A stretch of 64,000 bases of DNA from Aulosira sp. FACHB-615 (GCF_014698045.1 NZ_JACJSE010000009.1:124001-188000); one strand, 5' to 3'. Numbered from the stretch's first letter, positions 53,107 to 62,325 are shown. Notes: generated from the sequence alone by a model not told the origin. Numbers and translations are program-made.

Positions 53107-56100
53107 ATGAAATCTCAAGTAAACAGTAAGCCGAAAATTTTGGTTGTTGATGACGAACCAGACAACCTAGATTTGCTTTACCGTACTTTTTATCGTGATT
53201 ATAAAGTGTTGCGGGCAACCTCTGGCCCGGCGGCACTAGACCTGCTGGCAGAAGAAGGAGAAGTCGCAGTGATTATCTCCGATCAACGAATGCCAATTAT
53301 GAGTGGTACGGAATTTTTGAGCCTGACAGCAACTCAATATCCAGATATTATTCGGATTATTTTGACTGGCTACACTGATGTCGAAGACTTAGTAGAAGCC
53401 ATCAACGCTGGTAAGGTATTCAAATATGTCACCAAACCCTGGGAAGCGGAAGAACTCAAAGCAGTAGTACGCCAAGCCTTAGACACCCACAATGTTTTAA
53501 AAGCTCGTACCCGCGAACTCACCCGCACATTGCGTCAAGAATCGCTGCTGAATACAGTTACTAATACAATTCGCAGTGCGTTAGACTATCGGCAAATTTT
53601 GCAAGCAATTGTCGATACCGTCGGTCACATGTTAGAAGTAGATGTTTGCCTGTTACGTTCTTTTCAAGATGAACAGTTAGCAGAAGAAGGATTTATCTAC
53701 CAAAAACTGTCCCAGACGCAAACAGAAACAGGCGCAGAAATTTCTCAAGAGACAACAGCCATATCCTTCTCGGCTTCTGCTGCTTTATTGGCGCAAACAG
53801 TTTGGGAAACCCGTGAAGTTCAGGTAATTCACGATGTAGCGACAGATGAGCGAATTCAAGGAAACGCGCCTGAACTAAAACAAAGAGGACAAGCTTTTGC
53901 TACGGCGAATATTTGTTCTAGCTTAGTTGTACCGTTGATCTGTCAACAAGAATTGTTAGCAGTATTAGCACTGCATCAGTGTCACGAGTCCCGCCTTTGG
54001 GGGAGTGAAGAAATTCAGCTAGTGACAATGGTGGCAGATCAGGCGGCTCTGGCTTTATCTCAAGCCTATGCTTATGAACAAGTACGTGCTTTAGCGAAAC
54101 GAGAAGCACTGATTAATACAGTTACAACCGCAATTCGCTCTAGCTTAGATCCACAAGATATTTTTGCTGCAATTACCCATCAATTAGGGCAAGCCTTACA
54201 AGTTGATGGCTGTGCGCTGTCTTTATGGACAGAGGAAGATGAAGCTGTTCAGTGTGTGGGATTATATGATGTTTTTCAACATCCTGACCATATACTTAAA
54301 CCAGGGCAAAATACTAATTTAAATATTAATCTTGACTTAATATCTCAAAATTTCCCTTACTCAACGAAAGCTCCTATTAAAGATAATCCTTTGTTGCAAG
54401 AAATTTTGCGGACACAGGAGCCAGTAGTAATTTCTGATATAAGTGTCAGTCCCTTAGAACTAAAGGGTTTGGACTTACCTGTGAAAAAGCCAGCCCGATC
54501 GCTGATGGTTGTGCCTTTGTTAGCGGATGGCAAATGTATTGGTAGTATTACCTTACGAGAAGGGCGAAAAATCCGGCAATGGGTATCCTCTGATATTGAA
54601 CTGGCTAAAGCGGTAGCAGCCCAAGCCGCGATCGCCGTACAACAATCACGCCTGTATCAGAAAACCCGTGAACAAGCCGAGCGTTTATTGGAATTAGATA
54701 AACAAAAAACCGAGTTTTTCCAAAACATCTCCCACGAATTCCGCACCCCAATTACCTTAATTCAAGGGCCATTAGAATCGGCAGTGGCATCTGGTGAAGG
54801 ATTATCTCATGCCCAAAGTGCGATCGCCCTACGAAACTCTCGCCGTTTGCTGCGACTCGTCAACCAATTACTCGACTTACAACGCTTAGACGCAGGCCGA
54901 ATGCAACCGAGTTTTCGTCCTTGTGATTTAGTCGAATTTGTTAGCCAAATTGTCGAGTCATTTCGTCCCTACTGCGAGAAAAAACAACTGCATCTCGCCA
55001 CTGATTTTGATGCCTGTCCCAAGGTTTACTTAGATATGGAAAAATTTGACAAAGTGGTTTACAACCTGCTGTCAAATGCCATGAAGTTTACACCTGAAGA
55101 TGGCACAATCAGCGTTACACTCCAACACCACAACGAATACTGCATTTTGCAAGTCAAAGATACCGGAATTGGCATTATTCAAGAGCAGATTCCGATGTTA
55201 TTTGAGCGATTCCGCCAAGCTGAAGGCTCAGAAAACCGTTCCTATGAAGGTAGTGGACTGGGTTTGGCCTTAGTCAAAGAATTGGTAGAACTGCATGGCG
55301 GTAAAATCACTGTAGATTCAGTTTACGGTGAAGGAACGACCTTTACATTGTGGTTGCTGACTGGCCATGAACACTTACCCATCAATCAAGTATTAGAAAC
55401 ACCAGCTGAATTAAATACCAGCCGGGCCACTGTAGAATTAGCTGATTTGGAACTGATAGAAGCAACGACTGAAAGGTCGGAAAACATCACAAAAGATGTA
55501 TCTTCTGTGCCACTAAATCAGGATTCAGCAGTCAATCACTATCCAACGGCGGCAGACTCCAGCACACAGCAGAATAGCCGTCACTCGATTTTAGTTGTTG
55601 ACGATAACCCAGATTTACGAACTTACGTATCTGATATTATTCGCCGCAACGGCTATCAAGTCCACACAGCACGTAATGGTTATGAAGGGTTTGGTGTAGT
55701 TCAAGAAATTGTCCCCAGCTTAATTGTCACAGACTTGATGATGCCTTTGGTGACAGGGCTAGAAATGATTCGGATGATTCGCTCTGATGAGAAATTAAAA
55801 GGAATTCCGATCATTTTGCTCACCGCCAAAGTAGACGAAGAAACTCGCATTGAAAGCACAGAACATGGGGCAGATGCTTATTTAGCCAAACCATTTAACG
55901 ATAGAGAATTGCTGGCAGAAGTCAGAAATCTCTTGGCTTTGAAGGAAAATGAACGACGGGTTTTGGAACTGAATACTTATCTGACAGAATCAGTTCTCAA
56001 GCGATTTCTACCCAGTGTATTGGTGCAGAAAGCCGCCGCCGGGGATTTAACTTTAGATTTACGCCCTGAACCAAGGTTGATTACAGTTTTGTTTAGTGAC

Positions 56101-56661
56101 ATTGTAGGGTTTACTCAGTTAGCTAACACTCTCAGGTCTCGACGGGTGGCAGAATTACTGAATGAATATTTAGAATGTATGACCAAAGTTGTGTTTGACA
56201 ATGGCGGCACTGTTGATAAATTCATGGGAGATGCAATTTTGGCGTTGTATGGAGCGCCAGAAGAACTCACCCCGAATGAACAGGTACGTCGTGCGATCAA
56301 CACTGCCAGAGGAATGCACCGTTCACTAGGACAATTAAACCAGCGTTGGCGAGACCAAGGTGTATTTGAAAGCGATGGACGTTCTAGCGTACAGTTTCGC
56401 TGCGGAATTCACCAAGGTACAGCCGTTGTAGGGATGTTTGGTAGTGCTGAACGCGCTGACTATACTGCCATTGGGCCAAGTGTCAATATTGCCGCCCGGT
56501 TGCAAGCTGCTGCGGTTCCCGGTACGATTTTGGTTTCGGCGGCTGTGGCAGATTACTTACAGGATGAAGAAATTACCAAAGGTAGCCCATTAAAACTCAA
56601 AGGAGTTGATGAAACTGTCCTGACTTTTGCAGTTTCGCCAGATTTAGTAGTTAATCGCTAA
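53107..56661 (+). CDS. cyaC: CyaC-type adenylate cyclase with receiver, GAF, histidine kinase, receiver and cyclase domains
   Basis: The 1184 residues read, in order: receiver 1 (about 8-125, IISDQRMP with Asp near 58 and KYVTKPW); two GAF domains (about 155-335 and 345-520); histidine kinase (H-box NISHEFRTPITLI near 541, HATPase with VKDTGIGI and YEGSGLGLALV near 660-760); receiver 2 (about 828-945, ILVVDDNPDLR, IVTDLMMP near 875); and a class III cyclase domain (about 990-1175, VLFSDIVGFTQLA, FMGDAILALYGAP, YTAIGPSVNIAARLQ). This is the order described for CyaC of Anabaena and Spirulina, where phosphorelay controls cAMP production. Start is ATG at 53107. Confidence 0.95.
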   Translation: MKSQVNSKPKILVVDDEPDNLDLLYRTFYRDYKVLRATSGPAALDLLAEEGEVAVIISDQRMPIMSGTEFLSLTATQYPDIIRIILTGYTDVEDLVEAINAGKVFKYVTKPWEAEELKAVVRQALDTHNVLKARTRELTRTLRQESLLNTVTNTIRSALDYRQILQAIVDTVGHMLEVDVCLLRSFQDEQLAEEGFIYQKLSQTQTETGAEISQETTAISFSASAALLAQTVWETREVQVIHDVATDERIQGNAPELKQRGQAFATANICSSLVVPLICQQELLAVLALHQCHESRLWGSEEIQLVTMVADQAALALSQAYAYEQVRALAKREALINTVTTAIRSSLDPQDIFAAITHQLGQALQVDGCALSLWTEEDEAVQCVGLYDVFQHPDHILKPGQNTNLNINLDLISQNFPYSTKAPIKDNPLLQEILRTQEPVVISDISVSPLELKGLDLPVKKPARSLMVVPLLADGKCIGSITLREGRKIRQWVSSDIELAKAVAAQAAIAVQQSRLYQKTREQAERLLELDKQKTEFFQNISHEFRTPITLIQGPLESAVASGEGLSHAQSAIALRNSRRLLRLVNQLLDLQRLDAGRMQPSFRPCDLVEFVSQIVESFRPYCEKKQLHLATDFDACPKVYLDMEKFDKVVYNLLSNAMKFTPEDGTISVTLQHHNEYCILQVKDTGIGIIQEQIPMLFERFRQAEGSENRSYEGSGLGLALVKELVELHGGKITVDSVYGEGTTFTLWLLTGHEHLPINQVLETPAELNTSRATVELADLELIEATTERSENITKDVSSVPLNQDSAVNHYPTAADSSTQQNSRHSILVVDDNPDLRTYVSDIIRRNGYQVHTARNGYEGFGVVQEIVPSLIVTDLMMPLVTGLEMIRMIRSDEKLKGIPIILLTAKVDEETRIESTEHGADAYLAKPFNDRELLAEVRNLLALKENERRVLELNTYLTESVLKRFLPSVLVQKAAAGDLTLDLRPEPRLITVLFSDIVGFTQLANTLRSRRVAELLNEYLECMTKVVFDNGGTVDKFMGDAILALYGAPEELTPNEQVRRAINTARGMHRSLGQLNQRWRDQGVFESDGRSSVQFRCGIHQGTAVVGMFGSAERADYTAIGPSVNIAARLQAAAVPGTILVSAAVADYLQDEEITKGSPLKLKGVDETVLTFAVSPDLVVNR

Positions 56662-56721
56662 GATCCAAACGGAGTCCTTAAGCTTTGCTAAAGACTTTGG
56701 ATTATATTTGGCTTTGGTGAT

Positions 56722-57819
56722 ATGAAAACGCCTATTGCAGACAAAACTCCTGTTCCGCCCAAAATTTGGCGACGACATAGCGATCCTCCCAGTTTATGGA
56801 TATTTGTCGCTGTGAGTTCAGTTTCCCTACATTTGTTGGTTTTCTGGCTGATGCGATCGTCTAATGCTTTGGGAGTGTGGTTTCCAGCGCCAAGCCAAGC
56901 TATTGTTCCTATCGAGGTTGTGGAAATTTCTCCCACAGCTAAATCAACATTACCTAAGACGACAGTCTCACCCAAACCTAATAATTCATCACCAAAATCT
57001 GTAGCCAGAACTGAAACAGCAAAAACTACACCCAGAAATCAAGATGCAAATCCCAGCATTTTGAAGCAAAAAGAACCTGCGGTTTCGCCAAAAAACACTA
57101 AACCTAAACCATCAGTCAAAAAATCAGTTTCCCAGCCAAAACCCACACCAAAACCCAGTTTTACACCTGATTTAACTAAATCTCCGCCACAGCCTAAACC
57201 GACACCGACTGTTCCTGTGGGTAATCTTCCTTGGAATCGTCGCCAAAAAATCGTTCTGGGAACAGGAACGCCATTACCCAACAGTCTTCCTACTGATCAA
57301 GCAACAAATTCCCCTACAGGAACCAAGAAAAATCCGCCTACGCCAAATCCTACAGGTACAACTTCTGACACCCCAACTCCGAGAAATCCCCAGACTTCTC
57401 CTTCTCCTGCCAGCACAAATTCTCAAACCTCTCCACAAGTTGGCTCAACGGTTAAAATAGTGCCTTTAGCTGATCAGGAAATGCGTCAACTCAGCCAAGA
57501 TTTACCTGATGTTCTGGCTCAATACCAGGGAAGCAGTATCAAAACATTACCCGTAAATTCTCTGAATGGCGAACAGGGACTTGCACCAGCAGAACTTTTA
57601 GCCAGCTTGGTAATTGATCAAAATGGTAACTTTCAAGAAGCTAGAGTCTTAGAGATACAACCCGCCACACTCCAAGCCGAAAAAAATCTCTACCAACAAG
57701 CAATTAACGAACTTTTCAGCAACGATAAGTTTATCCCTGCCTACAATCAAGATGGCAGCAAACCAGAATTGAGTAATCTGTTTGTCAAAATTACAATTCA
57801 ATCGGTTAATTCTAATTAA
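56722..57819 (+). CDS. TonB-like proline-rich envelope-spanning protein
   Basis: This 365-residue protein has a short cytoplasmic tail, one membrane helix (about 28-48, LWIFVAVSSVSLHLLVFWL), a long Pro/Thr/Lys/Ser-rich spacer (about 70-250) and a small folded C-terminal domain (about 255-365; LLASLVIDQNGNFQEARVLE resembles the start of a TonB-type domain). TonB proteins link the inner membrane to outer-membrane receptors. ExbB/ExbD partners are not in the window, so energised transport is not established. It starts 60 bases after the cyaC stop on the same strand. Confidence 0.7.
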   Translation: MKTPIADKTPVPPKIWRRHSDPPSLWIFVAVSSVSLHLLVFWLMRSSNALGVWFPAPSQAIVPIEVVEISPTAKSTLPKTTVSPKPNNSSPKSVARTETAKTTPRNQDANPSILKQKEPAVSPKNTKPKPSVKKSVSQPKPTPKPSFTPDLTKSPPQPKPTPTVPVGNLPWNRRQKIVLGTGTPLPNSLPTDQATNSPTGTKKNPPTPNPTGTTSDTPTPRNPQTSPSPASTNSQTSPQVGSTVKIVPLADQEMRQLSQDLPDVLAQYQGSSIKTLPVNSLNGEQGLAPAELLASLVIDQNGNFQEARVLEIQPATLQAEKNLYQQAINELFSNDKFIPAYNQDGSKPELSNLFVKITIQSVNSN

Positions 57820-58036
57820 ATATTTGAATTTTCTGCAAGATAGTGTGATTATGATTCCGTGGAAAATTATATTGACATGATTAAAATTAATGCGATAAAA
57901 TTGTATGCTGTTCAAATAAAGTAGTTAAACTGCTAAACTAGGGGAAAATCATATCAATAGCATCAGCCTTAGTAGCTGATAATGCCTAAGAGATGCCTAG
58001 TTTATCTTTTTTTGTTGTTTATTAAATGAGGTGAAC

Positions 58037-58201
58037 ATGGCAAAGCGCCGTAACCCGAAAAAAGAAAAGGCGCTACGGAACCAGGCATACGCCAGAAAGT
58101 TTCGTAAACGGACTACAACGGGAAGAATGCAAAGAAGATTCCAGCAAAGATCACCTAAGAGTGAGGAAGATGAGGGTGCAGCAGCAATTGACGCTGAGTA
58201 A
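58037..58201 (+). CDS. Small basic conserved protein (54 residues)
   Basis: MAKRRNPKKEKALRNQAYAR opens a 54-residue protein whose first 38 residues are strongly basic and whose tail is acidic (SEEDEGAAAIDAE). GAGG sits five bases before the ATG, and a strong terminator follows at 58244-58275, so this is a well-formed single gene. The basic part suggests RNA or ribosome binding, by inference. I recall similar small proteins in cyanobacteria but no function. Confidence 0.8.
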   Translation: MAKRRNPKKEKALRNQAYARKFRKRTTTGRMQRRFQQRSPKSEEDEGAAAIDAE

Positions 58202-58243
58202 GCCGCCAGTTTAGTCTCTGATTCTTGAAGTGATTTTAATTTT

Positions 58244-58275
58244 AAGGGCGTACAGATGTACGCTCTTATTTTTTT
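58244..58275 (+). terminator. Intrinsic terminator after the small basic gene
   Basis: AAGGGCGTAC and GTACGCTCTT form a 10-bp stem (one G-T pair) with loop AGAT, followed by ATTTTTTT. This is a textbook rho-independent terminator. Confidence 0.85.
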
Positions 58276-58302
58276 GAAGTATAGCGATAGTTAGATATAT
58301 TA

Positions 58303-58817
58303 CAATACGGTTCAGTTAAGGTGATGAGAGTTGATTTCCCAATTTCTGCTCTACCTATTCAGACAATGAGTAAGATTTGGGGGATTCTCCCCCACACCCC
58401 CGATTGGGGGACGGTTGCGTCCCCCAAACCCCCTCCAAAATCATTTTTTCGTTTTTTGTTGAGTCATTATTTCAGGACTTACGCATCAAAATTTTCTGTG
58501 GGGATTGGGTGTGAGGGTGAAAGGGTATGGGGTGTAAGGGTTTTGGATACTTACACCCTTACACCCGAATTTCTCACGTATAGGTAGCGGGTGTGGAGAG
58601 AGAGGGGAGTGTGGGGGGAAAGATTTTTTCACCATCCTCCCACACTTCCCACCCTTCCCACCCCTCCCACACCCCTGGATTTCTCACAAGAGAGAAATCC
58701 AGGTTACACTCTCATACCCCTGCACCCTGTTCTAAAACCTTATTTTTTCGTTTTTTTGCGTAAGTCCTATATTTGTTGGTTTTGCTGTCATTGAGTTTTC
58801 TTATCTGAACCGTATTG
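58303..58817. mobile_element. Family-A element split by a nested family-B element
   Basis: The ends CAATACGGTTCAG and CTGAACCGTATTG match the intact copy at 38641-38851. Flanks AGATATATTA (58293-58302) and AGATACATTA (58818-58827) agree in 9 of 10 bases, an old 10-bp target duplication. Removing the inserted 298 bp plus one 4-bp duplicate leaves 213 bp, next to 211 bp in the intact copy. Confidence 0.88.
58473..58770. mobile_element. Family-B miniature element nested in family A
   Basis: The element begins CAGGACTTACGC and ends GCGTAAGTCCTAT. ATTT (58469-58472 and 58771-58774) flanks both sides as a 4-bp target duplication, which the intact family-A copy at 38641-38851 shows only once. The interior is rich in GTGTGGGAGG-type words and encodes nothing convincing. 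Confidence 0.88.
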
Positions 58818-58939
58818 AGATACATTAGGACAACTTAAAAGCTTGAATGGCAGGAAAAATAAGACTTTTTCTCCTATCTTCTGCCTCCTGCTATGTGAAG
58901 GCAGTACAAGATTTAACCCTGTAACCTGTAACCTATCAC

Positions 58940-60325
58940 CTATTCCCTGATTTGGTTGCGAGCATGATCGATTGCTTTGGTGACTTGGGCAAAACCTGTG
59001 CCACCATAACTATTACGGGCGGCGACAACTGTGCGTGGGGCGATCGCATCATAAATATCAGCCGCAAATGTCGGATGTATTTGTTGCCATTCTTCTAAGG
59101 TTAAATCTTTTAAAAGTTTACCCGCAGCAATACTAGTTTTCACTACCTTGCCCACGAGATTATAAGCTTCCCGGAAAGGAACACCCCTAGCAGCGAGATA
59201 ATCTGCGACATCGGTAGCATTAGAAAAGTCTTCTGCGACGGCTGTGTTTAAACGCTGGCTACGAAATTCCAAGCCTTCCCGTAGCAAAATTGTCATTGCT
59301 TCTAAACAGGCTTTGACGGTGTTAACGCCATCAAATAAACCTTCTTTGTCTTCTTGCAAGTCTTTGTTATAGGCTAAAGGTAAGCCCTTCATTATGACTA
59401 ACATCGCCTGGAGATGACCAAAAACCCGCCCAGTTTTACCGCGTACTAGTTCTGGGACATCGGGGTTTTTCTTCTGGGGCATAATGCTAGAACCAGTAGC
59501 ACAGCTATCTTTAAGGGTGATAAAGCGAAATTCTTCTGAAGCCCAGAGAATCACTTCTTCTGAAAGGCGGCTGAGGTGAACCATAATCAAACTAGCTGCA
59601 CACAGAAATTCGATCGCAAAATCGCGATCGCTCACGCCATCCAAGCTGTTAGCATAAACATGATCAAAATTGAGTAGTTGGGCGCTGTAGTGGCGATCAA
59701 TGGGGAAAGTGGTTCCCGCCAAAGCACCGCAACCCAAAGGCGAAATATTCACGCGGCGATAAACATCACCCAAACGTTCCCAGTCGCGCTGTGTCATTTC
59801 AAAGTAAGCCAATAAGTGATGGGCTAAACTTAAAGGCTGGGCGCGTTGGAGGTGAGTATAGCCAGGGATGAGAGTTTCCACGTTATTTTCGGCTATATCT
59901 AATAAAACTCGTTGAAATTCTCGCAGTTGAGTGCGAATTTGCTGAATTTGGTCACGGAGATAAAGCCGAGTATCTGTACCTACTTGGTCATTACGCGATC
60001 GCGCCGTGTGTAACTTTTTCCCTACATCGCCGACAATTTCTGTAAGTCGTCGTTCTACAGCAAAATGCACATCTTCAGCATCAATTCCTGGCTGAAACTG
60101 GCCTTGGCGATATTCCTGGCGAATTTGTTCCAAACCTGTAACGAGTTGTTCGCCTTCTTCAGCAGAAATTATCCCCGTATGCGCCAACATTTTGGCATGA
60201 GCTTGAGAACCAGTCAGGTCGTATTCGATTAATTCAATATCAAAATTAATGCTGGCATTAAAACGAGCGATCGCAGGATGCAGGGCTGATTCAAATCGCT
60301 GACTCCAGGTTTGTTGTTGCGTCAT
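58940..60325 (-). CDS. argH: Argininosuccinate lyase
   Basis: ArgH splits argininosuccinate into arginine and fumarate, the last step of arginine synthesis. The 461-residue protein belongs to the fumarase/aspartase superfamily. It shows the mobile signature loop GSSIMPQKKNPDVPE (near 278-292, with the catalytic Ser), HTARSRNDQVGTD (near 106-118) and the catalytic His in GYTHLQRAQPLS (near 155-166). Start is ATG at 60325 and length is standard. No other arg gene is close. Confidence 0.96.
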   Translation of the reverse strand: MTQQQTWSQRFESALHPAIARFNASINFDIELIEYDLTGSQAHAKMLAHTGIISAEEGEQLVTGLEQIRQEYRQGQFQPGIDAEDVHFAVERRLTEIVGDVGKKLHTARSRNDQVGTDTRLYLRDQIQQIRTQLREFQRVLLDIAENNVETLIPGYTHLQRAQPLSLAHHLLAYFEMTQRDWERLGDVYRRVNISPLGCGALAGTTFPIDRHYSAQLLNFDHVYANSLDGVSDRDFAIEFLCAASLIMVHLSRLSEEVILWASEEFRFITLKDSCATGSSIMPQKKNPDVPELVRGKTGRVFGHLQAMLVIMKGLPLAYNKDLQEDKEGLFDGVNTVKACLEAMTILLREGLEFRSQRLNTAVAEDFSNATDVADYLAARGVPFREAYNLVGKVVKTSIAAGKLLKDLTLEEWQQIHPTFAADIYDAIAPRTVVAARNSYGGTGFAQVTKAIDHARNQIRE

Positions 60326-60388
60326 AAAACAAAGGGGAATTGGAAGTAGGCAAATACTCTAATCCGTACTACCAACCCCCTGTCTGTG

Positions 60389-60595
60389 TCAACCGTAGCT
60401 GGTAAGATTGCGAAATAGCCAACCAATCACCAAACCAATCAGTAAAGCCCAGACTTGACCTGTTTGTATAAAGTGATTCCAAGCTTTCTGCACCTGACCC
60501 ATGAGATTTGGGTCACTAATTTGCTGCGCCAACACCATTGCATTCATTGGCAAATGCCAAAATAGCTGAAAAGTTAAATCGTTGAGGTAGTGCAT
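60389..60595 (-). CDS. Small single-pass membrane protein
   Basis: From the ATG at 60595 the protein has 68 residues (a TTG at 60607 would add four). It has a polar middle (QQISDPNLMGQVQKAWNHFIQTGQ) and one C-terminal membrane helix (VWALLIGLVIGWLF) followed by a short basic tail. Length and layout suggest a tail-anchored subunit or regulator. No family recognised. It lies 63 bases upstream of argH on the same strand and may share its transcript. Confidence 0.6.
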   Translation of the reverse strand: MHYLNDLTFQLFWHLPMNAMVLAQQISDPNLMGQVQKAWNHFIQTGQVWALLIGLVIGWLFRNLTSYG

Positions 60596-60711
60596 ACCGA
60601 GTCCCAAATAAGACCTCTATGTCATAACCTCTAGTTCTATGTGATGTCCAGTGTTTGGCTTACTTAATTGGAGGTAGCGATCGCACGATCATTACTTGGT
60701 AAAGTTTTCTT

Positions 60712-61527
60712 ATGTTTGATAACATCTGTAAATTTCTCGTAGAAAACTTTGCCAGTGATTTTGCTACCTGGCTTTTAGGTGAACCCATCACCCTAACTAA
60801 ATTAAGTCCTTCTGAACTGTCTTTAGAACCAATTCGTGCTGATGCGCTGATATTACTTCAGTCAGACGAACTTGTACTGCACATAGAATTTCAGACTCAG
60901 CCCAAAATTGAGATCCCCTTTCGGATGATTGATTATCGACTGCGGGTATATCGACGTTTTCCCCACAAACGAATGCTTCAGGTTGTTATTTACCTGCAAC
61001 AAACCAATTCTGAACTAGTGCAGCAAACAACATTTACCCTAGAAGATACTTTCCATCGTTTTCAGGTGATTCGCCTTTGGGAACAATCGACAGATAATTT
61101 TTTCCAATCTCCAGGGTTACTTCCTTTTGCAGTTTTAAGCCAAACTGAGAATCGTACTGAAACACTGCGACAAGTCGCCCAACAAATTTCCCAAATCGAC
61201 GACCAACGAACACAAAGTAATATAGCTGCATCGGCGTTTATTCTCGCTGGGTTAGTATTAAATCAAGATATTATTCAACAGTTGCTGCGGAGAGAACTTA
61301 TGCAAGAGTCAGTAACTTATCAAGCACTTATGAATGAAGGTCGGGCTGAAGGTCGAGCTGAAGGTCGGGCTGAAGGTCGAGTTGAAGGTATTGAAGAAGG
61401 TGTTCGCCTTGTAGCCCTTAATCTTCTACGGGAAGGAGTAGCTGATGAAGTAGTCATCAAAGTAACAGGTCTGTCCGCAGAAAATATCCAGCAACTTAAG
61501 TTGACAGAGTTGGACAGTGAAAACTGA
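60712..61527 (+). CDS. Rpn/DUF4351-type putative PD-(D/E)xK nuclease-transposase family protein
   Basis: The 271-residue protein begins MFDNICKFLVENFASDFATW and continues WLLGEP, as in the cyanobacterial Rpn-like group. The nuclease-like core is about 40-110, with RADALIL (Asp) and LVLHIEFQTQP (E-x-Q in place of E-x-K) and YRLRVYRRF. After a helical middle there is a repeat-coded segment GRAEGRAEGRAEGRVEGIEE (near 207-226), then a C-terminal helical domain. Rpn proteins promote recombination or DNA cleavage in E. coli. The role of this group in cyanobacteria is unknown. Confidence 0.8.
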   Translation: MFDNICKFLVENFASDFATWLLGEPITLTKLSPSELSLEPIRADALILLQSDELVLHIEFQTQPKIEIPFRMIDYRLRVYRRFPHKRMLQVVIYLQQTNSELVQQTTFTLEDTFHRFQVIRLWEQSTDNFFQSPGLLPFAVLSQTENRTETLRQVAQQISQIDDQRTQSNIAASAFILAGLVLNQDIIQQLLRRELMQESVTYQALMNEGRAEGRAEGRAEGRVEGIEEGVRLVALNLLREGVADEVVIKVTGLSAENIQQLKLTELDSEN

Positions 61528-61573
61528 AGAACCAAAAAACTTATGCGATCGCTGTGGCAAACTGTGAGGTAAT

Positions 61574-61846
61574 CAGGACTTACGCACCATAATTGTCTGT
61601 GGGGATTGGGTGCGGGGGTGTACGGGTATGGGGTGTAAGCCTGGATTTCTCTCTTGTAAGAAATCCAGGGGTGTGGGAGGTGTGGGAGGGGTGGGAGGAT
61701 AGTGAAGAAATCTTTCCCCCCACACTCCCCACACCCCCCTCTCTCCCCACACCCCCTACCCATACGTGAAAAATTCGGGTAAGGCTTTTGAATACTTACA
61801 CCCTTTACTAAAACCTTATTTTTTCGTTTTTTTGCGTAAGTCCTAT
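61574..61846. mobile_element. Family-B miniature element, solo copy
   Basis: The 273-bp element begins CAGGACTTACGC and ends GCGTAAGTCCTAT, flanked by TAAT on both sides (61570-61573 and 61847-61850), a 4-bp target duplication. Its interior resembles the copy at 58473-58770 but with one segment inverted or rearranged (the AATCCAGG words are in a different order). Confidence 0.85.
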
Positions 61847-61879
61847 TAATGAAAACATTATACATTTCACAAAAAAATC

Positions 61880-61916
61880 ATATCCCCGAATTTTTAGAAA
61901 ATTCGGGGATATTTTT
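61880..61916. terminator. Bidirectional intrinsic terminator
   Basis: ATATCCCCGAATTTT and AAAATTCGGGGATAT form a perfect 15-bp stem with loop TAG. T's follow on the right and a run of A's precedes on the left (61871-61877), so it can stop transcription in both directions. Confidence 0.85.
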
Positions 61917-61942
61917 GATTGCAAATATTTTTTAATTAGTGA

Positions 61943-61971
61943 TTGACTTGTATAAATTTATACTCTAATAT
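61943..61971 (+). promoter_or_regulatory. Strong sigma-70-type promoter with central palindrome
   Basis: TTGACT (61943-61948), 17 bases, then TAATAT (61966-61971): both boxes are near consensus with ideal spacing. Between them TATAAATTTATA (61951-61962) is a perfect palindrome that could be an operator. It should drive the gene at 62052 from about 61978. Confidence 0.75.
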
Positions 61972-61980
61972 AAAAGCATG

Positions 61981-62024
61981 AGAAAGGCGATCGCCCTCCG
62001 GCAAGAGTCTGCGATCGCCTTTCT
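61981..62024 (+). repeat. Hairpin with HIP1-containing arms in the 5' leader
   Basis: AGAAAGGCGATCGC (61981-61994) and GCGATCGCCTTTCT (62011-62024) are perfect 14-bp arms with a 16-base loop. Each arm holds a full HIP1 octamer. Being at the start of the transcript, it may stabilise the mRNA or attenuate it. Confidence 0.7.
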
Positions 62025-62051
62025 TGAAACCCACAACAGGATTCAAATACC

Positions 62052-62315
62052 ATGATTACACAAGTACAAAATTTTACCCAACAGTATTTACCAAGCACAG
62101 GTTTTGAGATTCCCACACTCAAGCAATCTGCGGTATTTCCTACCAGAGAACCAGTTAAACATTTATTGATTGGTTCGCCTAAAGCGGTGACTAGTTCAAT
62201 TTACCGTTTGCAAGCAATTGGTTATGCAAGTGTCGGCGACTGGAGTCCATTACTACCCACAGCCAACGCTGGGGAAGTGATGAGTATATTAATTCGTCAA
62301 ATTTTCATCGCATAA
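62052..62315 (+). CDS. Small conserved cyanobacterial protein (87 residues)
   Basis: The 87-residue protein begins MITQVQNFTQQYLPSTGFEI and contains REPVKHLLIGSPKAVTSSIY and LQAIGYASVGDWSPLLPT. It has no signal peptide, membrane helix or cysteines. I recall similar short proteins in filamentous cyanobacteria without an assigned function. It has its own promoter, leader hairpin and downstream hairpin, so it is a free-standing transcription unit that looks well expressed. Confidence 0.75.
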   Translation: MITQVQNFTQQYLPSTGFEIPTLKQSAVFPTREPVKHLLIGSPKAVTSSIYRLQAIGYASVGDWSPLLPTANAGEVMSILIRQIFIA

Positions 62316-62325
62316 CCTGAAACCA

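Noticed and set aside
58321..58794. Plus-strand frames of 88 and 67 codons within the nested elements
   Set aside because: They lie entirely inside the non-coding family-A and family-B elements and read through their ends.
61320..61865. 181-codon minus-strand frame
   Set aside because: It crosses the family-B element and is antisense to the Rpn-like gene. Composition is dictated by the repeats.
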